The position numbers were made by a program, and so were the translations under genes. The notes below the pieces were generated by a model that did not search any database, was not told the origin of the DNA, and saw only the letters and a program-made list of their open reading frames with translations. This document shows positions 10,668 to 20,290 of a stretch of 64,000 bases of DNA, piece by piece (the stretch's first letter is position 1; each line of letters starts with the position of its first letter). Source of the DNA: Trichaptum fuscoviolaceum (taxonomy: Eukaryota > Basidiomycota > Agaricomycetes > Hymenochaetales > Trichaptaceae); NCBI GenBank assembly GCA_910574455.1, contig CAJSYZ010000004.1, forward strand, positions 3,225,528 through 3,289,527, in the 5' to 3' direction.

Positions 10668-13600
10668 ATGCCAGCGACACGGAAAAAGCATGATCCCTTT
10701 CATTTTCCACCAACTATTCGATGCACCTTGCCCGGCTGTAGTAGGACGTTCAAGAGTCAATCTGGAAGAACAAGACATGAATATTCAGCTCATCCGACGT
10801 CATTCATGGCAAGTTCTACTGCCAGTGGTAGTGGTCATGACTATGATTCTTCACCCATTCCAAGTCGACCCACACGAGCTCCAACTTTTCAAGTTCTCCC
10901 TAGGTTGTCTGAACTTCCAACAGAAAGTCATCTTGAGAGTGGCTCTGACTCCTACGATTACGATATCTCCATGCTTACACAAGATATCTCGATGCTCAGT
11001 ATAGTAGGCCGAGACGAACTGCTTCGAGACCTACTAGTAGGCGGACCTGATTCTCAGTCACATTCTGTCATTGGAAGTGATGACCGTAGCGCGTCCTCTG
11101 AAGACTTGGACTTAGACATTGGAGATCATGAGGAGAGCGGGGATAACTTGAAGGTGTATCACAGATACTTGAATGGTGCGTGCCATGTTTATTGTCCTCG
11201 GTTTACTGTAGTACTCTGACACCAGACACCGTGCAGCCACTCCATGCGATGCAGAAGGAACCTTCTTAAAAGACGAAGAACCCCCCGTTCCTCGAAACAA
11301 ACCTACATCAAATGATTGGTTTCCCTATTCGTGCCGAGCAGATTTCGAGCTCGCAGATTTTCTCTATCGAGAAGAGCAAATGTCTGCTGGTAACATAACG
11401 AAGCTTCTTGGAATCATGAAGGCATATCAGCTAATCCACCTCGCGGATAATGCGAAATCTGGCGGATATTCTGATTTCGACGCGACAGAGCCTGACGAGG
11501 ACTCGGATTTGGATATTACTAGTACGCTGCTCGATGGAGATGCACAGAAGTTGTACAATGTCATTGACGCTACGAGAGTTGGTGATGTGCCTTGGAAATC
11601 CTTCAGTAACTTCTATACGAATGACAATGGCCAAAAGGCAACAAACGAGAACTCCGAGTCATGGAAGAGGAAAGAGTATGATGTATGGTATCGGGATCCT
11701 TTGGAAGTGATCCGTAATTTGGTGGATAATCCGGCTTTGGAAAGCGAATTCGACTGTGTTCCATTTCGTGAATATCAGCCAAAGGAGGACTCTGATGCCA
11801 GTGACAACAAAGAACGAGTGTTCAGAAATTACATGTCCGGAAATTTTGCTTGGGAACAGGCTGTAGGTCATGACTCATGAACTCGCAGGAAACATACTGA
11901 TTATCCTTGACTTAGAATAAGATCTACGCCGAAGATAAAGCAGTCCATGGATCTATGTTTGTCCCGGTAATCTTAGGGAGCGACAAGACAACAGTCTCTG
12001 TCGGAACTGGAAACAACGAATACTATCCGTTATATCTCTCCATCGGGAATATATCTAACAAGGCCCGGCGGTCACAGAAATTGAATACAGTCCAGCTTAT
12101 AGCATTTCTAGCAATACCAAAGAGTGTGTACCATACCATAATATTTGATTAGTTCTGACACATTTTGCAGCTGAGCGGCAATACGAAAAGTCGGATGAAT
12201 TCCGCCGCTTTCGACATCAAGTCTTTCATTCATCTATATCGAGAATCTTGAGACCACTGAAGAGCGCAATGTCCATGAACAAAGAGCGAACCATTCTCCG
12301 GTGCCCTGATGGTCACTTTCGTAGGTCGATTCTCGGACTCGGCTCGTATATAGCCGATTATCCGGAACAGGTGAGTCTATGCGCAATATGCACAGGATGG
12401 TGCTGCAAGTAAGTACCGTCCTTCCCCAACATCGCATCCGAGCCCGAGAAAATGGCTTAATGTGTCTTTATAGATGCACAGCACCTCACAAGAACCTAGA
12501 TAATCCGGAATTCTTTACAAATCCTCGAACAAAAGAGCTGCACGAACGATTGATAGAACAAGTCGATGATAACAGCATAAGTAGAGCAACAATTCGTAAA
12601 GAGTATGGGTTCCACCAAGATATTGTGGTAAGGGTTCCGAATTCTCCATTGGATGTGCACTTACCACAACGATAACCCGTAGCCCTTCACCAATGACTTC
12701 CCGCGTGCAGATATATGCGATCTCATTTCTCCGGACCTTCTGCACCAAATCATCAAAGGCGTGTTCAAGGATCATCTTGTCGAGTGGATATGCCAGAGCT
12801 TGACCACAACAGAGCTGGATATTGTGGATAAAAGGTGCTATTCTCTTACAAGTAGAATAATATGAGTCTCAGTGCTAACTTTCGCATAGAATCAGAGTCG
12901 CTGCTCCTTTTCCTGGTCTTCGCAGATTTCCCGAAGGTCGAGGCTTCAAGCAATGGACAGGTAATGATTCAAAGGCACTTATGAAAGTATATGGTCTTTT
13001 CATCTCGTTCGACGCGGTGGTTTGCTGATATTTGATGCAATCCGCTTAGGTATATCTTCCGGCTATTGTGGGCATTGTGCACGATGATATAATTCACGCA
13101 TTGAGTGCATTTCTGGACTTCTGTTACCTTGTGCGTCGGTACACGATAACAGCCTCGACTCTTGATCAGATCAAAGCCTCTCTGGATCACTTTCATCAAT
13201 ATCGGCAAATATTCATAGCGAAGGGCATCCGGGATAACTTTTCGCTGCCACGACAACATGCCATGACCCATTATCCTACAATGATCCCTCTCTTTGCTGC
13301 ACCTAGCGGGTTGTGTTCATCTATAACAGAAAACAAACACATCTACGCGGTCAAGCAGACATGGCGACGTTCAAACAAAAATGATCCTTTGGGTCAGATG
13401 ATTACAGCAAACCAACGACTCAGCAAACTTATTGTGTCGAGGGCAGACTTCAAAAGGCGTGGACTGCTGGACGATACGCTGGCTGAGGCTACGTGGAAAG
13501 CCTTGCGAGACGTTTTGCGGAAAAATATATCAGAGACGGTCACGGATGACACTGAGAGGACCCGTAATCAAAGAGAGGAAATGCAACATCATGGCGTACT

Positions 13601-14659
13601 ATTTGTAGGTGCAGCCAATGATACAGAGGACTTCTTCGATGATATTGCGGCCAATCAAGAGCCAAATGAAATTGCAGATCTGGACGATTCGGAAGGTTTA
13701 GCGGATGGGCCACAGCGTGGTGCGGTTCATGGCAGAGGATTTGCTGAATGCCAGTTCCACTTGGGTGGCAGAAATGACCCTTTGAGCTTAATGCTAATGG
13801 CTTCGAGACAGCGTCAGTAACACGTCTTTCTGATGCTGCACATCTAACTTCCTTGTTGTCGTCCACACAGAGTCCAGCAAGGTGTACCCTAAACAGCTCA
13901 GCGCTCTTGCGGCAAAAAAAGGCCATCCAGAGCTCCGACAGCTCCGACAACTCATAAAAAAGTACTTATTCAACAAGTACGAAAGGTGCAACCACAACTC
14001 CGATTCAGAGTGCTCTGCTGGCATGGCCGAATCGGACTACAACAGATTTGAACACTTTGAACTGGATATGAGCAATGACTTTTCAGTTTTCCATTCGGCC
14101 ACCGCTTTCTTTGCCTACCGTGGTGAATCGATTCCCATAGAAACAAGCAATGAGGGAAGTGATTAGGTCTAGCCCCTCTTGGCGTGGAAAACCTCGACGA
14201 GATGCAGTTCTTGTTCGAGTTAGCTCCGGCAAAAAGGGATTTGCAGGAATGAGAGTTGCCCGTGTTATGCTTCTATTTTCCTTCACCGACAAAGTGGAAC
14301 GTCATGAATGTGCTCTCGTCCAGTTTTACAAATGCGTTGGAGACTCGCCTGACCCAAAAACAAGTATGTGGATAGTCGAACCAGAGTACGAGTTCACGAC
14401 CCCTACCTCTCAATCTGTCGCAAGTGGTCCTCAACAGAGTGCCAGTGGCAGAGCCACCTACCGCTCTAAGAGTTCGAAGTTTACCGTGATAGCTCTAGGG
14501 GATATCTTTCGGTTAGCTCACCTCCTTGGGGTCCCGAAGGGTGATGAATCTCCTCCGAAATCATTGGAACCGGAAGGCTCCTTGGACTTTTACGATAAGT
14601 TTTATGTTAACAGATTCGCTGATATGCACATGCATGAAACATTATACGAAGCCAGATAA
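10668..14659 (+). pseudogene. Plavaka-type DNA transposase, single frameshift
   Basis: The start at 10,668 (MPATRKKHDP) precedes one C2H2 finger (CTLPGCSRTFKSQSGRTRHE). Spliced exons then give the Plavaka landmarks in order: WFPYSCRADFELADFLYR, MSAGNITKLLG, YDVWYRDPLEVIRNLV, FVPVILGSDKTTVSVGTGN, LRCPDGHFRRSILGLGSYI, CTAPHKNLD, PFTNDFPRADICDLISPDLL, FPGLRRFPEGRGFKQWTGND, GLCSSITENKHIYAVKQTWR and LGQMITANQRLSKL. The carboxy-terminal REVIRSSPSWRG...MWIVEPEYEF block is in another frame. The reading frame shifts between about 14,125 and 14,150, where the upstream frame stops at 14,166 with no room for an intron. The product would have been a nuclear DNA transposase. It is nearly complete, so decay is recent or the base call is wrong. 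Confidence 0.88.
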
Positions 14660-15240
14660 CTTGAATAGAGTTAAATCCTATTTCTAGGCGTTAGCATGCC
14701 TGTGAGTATGTTGGCATATATGACTATATAATTTGTACCTTGAGAGAGCACGGCAAGGGCATGTCAAATATGATTTCAATGATTAGTATTCAAGTTGTGA
14801 TGAGGTCATGGCGGTGTACCCTCCAAAATCCGAACTTGAAGTTATCCTTGACGAGGAGTCGGCGTTAGAAAACACTGGCAGTGGCACGCCGAGTCCGACT
14901 CCGAGTCGGGTTGGCACAGTACCACTGGCAGTGGCACCATGACTAATTTGATTTGATGTATTATTCCATTATAGTGACCGCAGGCCCTTAAGTAGGGCCT
15001 ATCATGATGATGGCGCACTTAGAATACATTGTAATTTAACACTACTGTAACTTGAATGTAATTGTAGAACTTGAAAGCGCAGAATAATTTTAACAAACAA
15101 GAAAAAGTGCAAAGGGTATGATCAGATTGAGATATGCCGAATGACGGTATTGTGAGGCGAAGTGTTGCTTGAAGGACTCTCAGAGGGGAGTGCATACAGT
15201 TACAGGAATTGTTCAAGTGTTGATACAATATGTTGGTGAT
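14660..15240. repeat. 3' flank of the transposase with palindromic word cluster
   Basis: No gene is visible. At 14,873-14,935 there is CACTGGCAGTGGCACG, then CCGACTCCGAGTCGGG, then CACTGGCAGTGGCACC, so two copies of one palindrome flank another. This could be subterminal sequence of the Plavaka element. I found no clear mate with target-site duplications at the 5' side; the nearest similar cluster is 9245-9276. Confidence 0.5.
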
Positions 15241-15430
15241 GGTTTTTATACAGTGCTCCGAGTCCGAGTCGATGGGGGGAACCGCTTTCGAGAATCCGAG
15301 AATCCGAGTCGGAGGCGTTCCGAGTGTATACTATTAGTAAATAAACTGATAGTACTAGTCGTAGTAAAAAATGGGCCGAGCTTTCAAATTGCCGGCACTC
15401 CGAGTCAGGCTCAGGCTCACGCAATTCCGG
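15240..15430. repeat. CCGAGTC / TAGTACTAG palindromic word cluster
   Basis: CTCCGAGTCCGAGTCGATGG, CCGAGAATCCGAGTCGGAGG, ATACTATTAGTA, TAGTACTAGTCGTAGTA and ACTCCGAGTCAGGCTCAGGC follow within 190 bases. This is the same vocabulary as at 14.9, 20.1, 23.8 and 27.3 kb. There is no coding potential. Confidence 0.6.
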
Positions 15431-15479
15431 AACTTGAACACAGTGCCCTTCCTTTGAGCGGGAGAGAGAGAAAAAGCGA

Positions 15480-15815
15480 GGAATAAGTAGAAAAAGCCGG
15501 GTTCATTGAGTCGCGATGGCCGGGAACAGGTGGGGAAAGTGTTGTCCTTGATGTAGTGCAGGACTAGGTCATGCCTGGTACCCTTGCCCAGGGTTGATCT
15601 CAATGTGAAGGGTTTATTTTTGAGTGACGTTTGGAGTGCTCCGAGTCGGCGGGTGTCTGCGTACACACTGGCAATCGACACTGGCACGTGAAGAGATAAT
15701 GGGAGACCGGATCCGGAACTTGGCAATTGAAACAGAGAGGAGAGTCAGTGCACAATATGCGGGCCAAGTGAGTATTGAGTGGTGTGTATCCCGTCCGGAG
15801 TTGTGTGATGATCAC
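15480..15815 (-). mobile_element. LINE relic, RNase H carboxy end and zinc knuckle
   Basis: Minus-strand reading gives TQLRTGYTPLNTHLARI, then DSPLCFNCQ and VSHYLFTCQ. After a frame change it gives ALQTSLKNKPFTLRSTLG and LHYIKDNTF. This order (LRTGH.PLN, C..C, H.L..C, then a helix-rich end) is typical of the segment after RNase H in Tad-type fungal LINEs. Only this 3' end is present and it is frame-broken. CACTGGCA (15,666 and 15,679) and CTCCGAGTCGG (about 15,634) lie inside the broken part. Confidence 0.6.
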
Positions 15816-17560
15816 ACACTCGTTCCGGCTCCGATCCTTGCAGATTCTGCGAACGTGGCCTTTGTATTATGTTTATAATACTTATAGTGAATGTTTGGCA
15901 CTATGTGCCTGACCCATAACCCTCCCGATAAATTAGAATTAACCATTCTTTCTGAAACTTGTATGCCTTATATCAATTTGAAACAAGCTCCGATTGCCGT
16001 GAAACTTTGTACAACGTAAGAATCATATATAAAGAGTCATTTGAAGCTATTAACACACATACATAGTATGTGTATATGCATATGAGAGAGGAACAATAAT
16101 TGCATGCACTCCGAAAATAGTTAGTGTGCTAGAGCTATATATAGCCCCCGCGTAGCTATTCTAAGCTCATATTATTGTTCTCCTTGTTGTTCTGTACCAT
16201 TTCGACTATTTATACATGCCTTTACGTGCAGTAGAAGTGCTGTAAACAGAAATAACATTTAAATAAAAGAATAATTTGTAACAATATGAAAAATGCGTAT
16301 TTTGGCGCCGTCAAAGCCCGTTTCAGCTCTTCTAGTACGTCCCATTGGTATCCCATCAAAAATTGCATTCCGGAGGTATTATAATGTGGTGCAATGAGCC
16401 CTATTTGATTAGCATTATAAATAGAACATGTTAAGCTGTTCTATACATGTTCCCAGCTAGTATTAACATATTTAGCTATGTAATTCATCTTTAATGTGCT
16501 TCCACTAATATATTATGATTTTCGTGCATTTTATTTGCTGCTGGTTGGCCCAGGGGAAGCCTGCATATATGCAGGGGCAAATAAATATAATTATCTATTT
16601 TATGATGATTTTTACCGCTTTTGGAAGGGCCCAGTGGGGCCCAGAGCACCCTGGTAGCCTAATATGGTCGCCCAGAAGCGTAGTTCCCACGCTAGGGCAA
16701 AGCGGCAGTGCCCAGGATTATTTTCTGATTTTTTGGCTATTTTTGCGCTATTTTTAAAGGCCTGTAGGGCCTGCAAAGGCTAATTTGAATTTATTCCCAC
16801 GACTCACTCTAAAGCGGTAGCAGGCACCAAGTGATCTGGACCTCAGGGTCCTGGACCCTGGTGTGCCTCATATCTCAAAATGGGCAGAAATTATGAAATT
16901 CTAATTTATGACAGCATACTGTCAATCAGTAGTGCCTGAAAGCTATAATTAACCCAAAAAAGCGGTGGGTATGCAATTGCATTATCTATTATTCAGTAGT
17001 ATATTCCCAATTGGTATAGCAGGCCTAGTATTTCCTCAGGTGTGCATTTACTTCATCAGCTTCAGCAAGGCTGTAATTTCATTCAATCAGTCACACAGCA
17101 TTTGCTGTAGCTGATGCAATAACTGTTCTACAGCAACGCTGACCTTCATTCAATGAAATGGCTGGCAGCAGTGGCCCGGTTGTGCTTTGGGTGTGTGGAT
17201 GACTTGAAGGCCAGGCGACTTTCCTTATATGTCTCACTGGCAGTGCTGTGGCGGCGTGTCTACTACACGCAGACATACTACTTACTCAGCCTACTAGTAG
17301 TAGCCTGGTCTGGGTACGTTACGAAAATAGCTAATACTAGTACCGCAGCCACTCAGGCTGCAACTACTCTATAAAGTATGACTTGAAGAAGCTTCAATGC
17401 CAGGTCCTCGCCCTTTGCCCTCCTCGTCCTCGCTCATTCATCTGAAAAGTAGTATGTCCTTTCCTCCCGTGTCACTATCCTTCCCGCATTCAACTATTGT
17501 CTGCTCTCCCATTCCCCTTATTATTACTGACTGTCTCTTGCAGCTTTTATTCACAATACG
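15816..17560. other. Gene-free AT-rich stretch, possible solo LTR
   Basis: About 1.7 kb without a convincing gene. At 16,020-16,280 several TATA-like sites (ATATATAAAGAG, GCTATATATAGCCCCC, CTATTTATAC) and an AT-rich end resemble a solo LTR of Copia type, but no matching pair or target duplication could be set. At 16,620-16,720 GGCCCAGTGGGGCCCAG repeats occur. CACTGGCAGTG (17,235) and CTACTAGTAGTAG (about 17,288) belong to the dispersed word set. Confidence 0.35.
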
Positions 17561-19741
17561 ATGAATCCGGGCAACCAAGACCGGATGAAGCGTCCGAGTC
17601 GTCCCGGCGGCTCACTGGCACAGCAAGTCAATGCCAGCCTCAGGCTGCCAAGTGGCAGCTCTTTGAATTTGGAAGTGAGTTATGTCTTGGGCGTCTTATA
17701 CTACAATTTCAAATTTGTTATCTCACATCCAACTTGGACTTGAAGTCATCGCCGGTGGGCCGGGCTCAGGTACTAGTATGTACTGCTGTTTAATTGAAAT
17801 TTTCACCATGCTGAATGTCACCGATCCCCCATTTACCTCAATTAGCCATTTAGAAGGCCAGTGGCGACACTGAACTCCGAGTCGAGTTTTTATACCTGTC
17901 AGTATTATATCGGGATTCGGTCCAACCCTCCTCTAGTTGGCAGATCGAACCATGATCGGCGGCGAAAAGAGGACCATCAACATCGGGGAAAAGAAAAGTT
18001 CTTGAACGTCCTCGACAACGACTGCCCTCTGATCGGGCAATGGCCCGTTTTGCTACCTATATGTGAAGACGCTTTTGATCGCTTTCACGTCAGGCATACC
18101 GTGACATGCATAGATATATGCAAGATTGGATATCATAAAGACGGGAAGGGGGAAGACGGGAGGTCAGATCCTGTTGTCGTGTGGATTGGAGTAATACCGT
18201 CCGAGTTGGAGGTGCTTATGCCCTCCGACTACGAGAGGCCTGTTGGTGATGTTTATTGTGAATGCGCCGACGAGATTAGAAGCTCCATTCGCAAGCGCTG
18301 GACATTCAAGTTATCAGGGCGGTTCGAGGTAGAATTTCGCGAGGCCATAGAATTTCGTCTTGTCGACACCGACGAACAAGCTGATCATGATGCAGACCCC
18401 CTGGTCTATATGGCTATAAACCAAATCCCACCTGAGACGTATGTCCCTGTACCTGATGTTGAACGACCGAATCCCGAACCTCAACCGAACGCTGCACCTC
18501 TCAGGGAAGTGGATGACGAAGTTTGGGGTCAGCTCGTCCTCATGCTGCCACCCGTTCCTGACCCCTCACAATCTGATCTGGGATCATTCATGCAACGGAT
18601 GTTGCACAAGGTCCAGACCACTGTCTCACACGCTATATCGGTGCAACCAGGCGTTGCTGTCAGCCCCCGAGGAAAGCGATCGTACGGAACTCTGGGACTT
18701 GTTGTGCAGATTCCAGTTCAGTCGGAAGGACAGGAAGCCAGGCTTCTATCGCACTTCATAACGTGTCGTCATGTATTGCTTCCAGACACCATCTCACATA
18801 TCGACAATAGAGTCGAGAACGCCACCGCCTACAACTTGAAACGCGTGCAAATTGCACCTACGATCCACTACGATTATGTTTACAAATCGTACCTGAGTTC
18901 GGTGGAGGAGGAACTTCTAGAGAGAAATTGTTACGCCATGCACAGACCCGGGTTGACTACGTACAGGCTATAGCAGACGTGCAACAAGTAAGGAGCGAAC
19001 TGAACAACTTCAAAACTCAGCTTCAGACATGGCATGCGGATACTAGTGACAACTCAAACACCCTGGTCATCGGCGCAGTAGTCTATTCGCCTTCACCAAG
19101 GCGCGAGAACTACCGAAGCATGTACGACCGCGATATTGCTGTCGTCCAGCTGTGCCATACCGTAATGGCTAACACAGTGGTCCCATACTATAACGTTTTG
19201 AACTTCGGTATCTACGCGCAGGACAACACTATTTTGAACAGGATACGAACATTTTTCAATGAGCAACATGAGTTATATCCCGAAAATAACTCGTTGCCTA
19301 TCAGGGCCGATATCATCCCGAGCGCTGAGATGAATGTTTCGATCCCCAGTTATAAAAGCTGGTGCTTCCACCGGTGTGACAGTCGGCATGGCCAACCCTA
19401 TGGAGGCAATCTCCTTCGTCCGCGTCAATGTGTGCTATCGCAACAACCGTCCCACATACATTCTCACGTATGACCAACACCTGTACTGGACCGTGTATTC
19501 GCCGCTATCGGACGTCTTCTCGACAGCAGGTGATTCTGGAGCTGTCGTCGCTGACTTACGAGGACGGTGGGGAGGTCTCGTCGCATCTGGGGTCGGGGTT
19601 GATGAAGATTGACTCGACATAACATATACAATCCCTGCTTTCGCAATCCTCGAGCAACTCTATAATGAGGCTGAATTCCCCAGAATTATAATACCTCAGG
19701 CTCAGGCTGACACTGACCCGGACTTGGACCCGCAGCCTTGA
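17561..19741 (+). pseudogene. Decayed trypsin-like (GDSG) family member
   Basis: The first exon (17,561-17,674, MNPGNQDRMKRPSRPGG) ends at a GTGAGT donor. A later exon starts after the AG at 17,845 and gives YYIGIRSNPPLVGRS and the block shared with the two downstream paralogues (PLIGQWPVLLPI...VVVWIGVIPSEL). The protease half follows: HFITCRHVLLPD (His), YDRDIAVVQL (Asp) and AGDSGAVVADL (Ser), ending in ITYTIPAFAILEQL and a stop at 19,739. Frames change near 18,930, 19,350 and 19,612 without usable introns, so the gene is broken at least three times. The catalytic triad of a chymotrypsin-type protease is complete but split across frames. Bases 18,000-18,360 are almost identical to the paralogues while the rest is distant. 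Confidence 0.75.
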
Positions 19742-20290
19742 AGTTGACAGCGAGAGCAAGTCCGAATCGACGTTGCCTATCTATTTTTTCCCCTTCACTT
19801 GTCCATCTCTCCACTAGCATACTGGTTTTGTTGGTTTTATTGCGTGCCCTTACTTAGTAGTTGCAAATTGTGATACAAAAATATCATGATGTTCCAAAGC
19901 TGTTACAACTTCAATCTTGCAGATCAAACCTTGAAATGGGTAAAGTTCTAGTTCAAGTAGAGCTCCAATTGTTGAACGTAAAGTCAGATTGGGCATAGTG
20001 ACTTATAACGTGAACTTGAAGGCATCTAAATCGTACTCAGCCTAAGTAGTATCACAGCCTCCTGAGTGATTGCCAGTGCTATCTTCGACCCGGAGTCGCA
20101 ACTCCGACTCGGAGTCGGAGTCACTGGACTCCGAGTCGTCACTGGCACTCCCAGGCACTCCCAGCCTCTGAGGCTCAGGCTGCCACTGAGTGCCGGCGTG
20201 GCAACTTGAACACTACTAATATAAGAGCGCCGCCAGTGTCTTCCACTGGCACCCCCACCCTCTCAGGCTTCCCACTATCAGTTGGTAACA
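19742..20290. repeat. Intergenic region with the densest palindromic cluster
   Basis: From 20,090 to 20,200 the DNA is almost entirely short palindromic words: CAACTCCGACTCGGAGTCGG, ACTGGACTCCGAGTCGTCAC, CACTGGCACTCCCAGGC, CTCTGAGGCTCAGG and CCACTGAGTGCCGG. It lies 20-130 bases upstream of the TATA-like site of the next gene. The left part (19,780-20,080) has no recognisable feature. Confidence 0.6.
20220..20226 (+). promoter_or_regulatory. TATA-like box of first tandem paralogue
   Basis: TATAAGA lies 65 bases before the ATG at 20,291. The downstream paralogue has the same heptamer 61 bases before its ATG (23,863-23,869), and the leaders between box and ATG are similar (CAGG, then CTATCAGT, then a purine-rich start context). 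Confidence 0.5.

Noticed and set aside
17561..19741. Reading the decayed trypsin-like gene as three separate small genes
   Set aside because: The three frames join into one family member in the right order of His, Asp and Ser blocks, so frameshifts explain them better.
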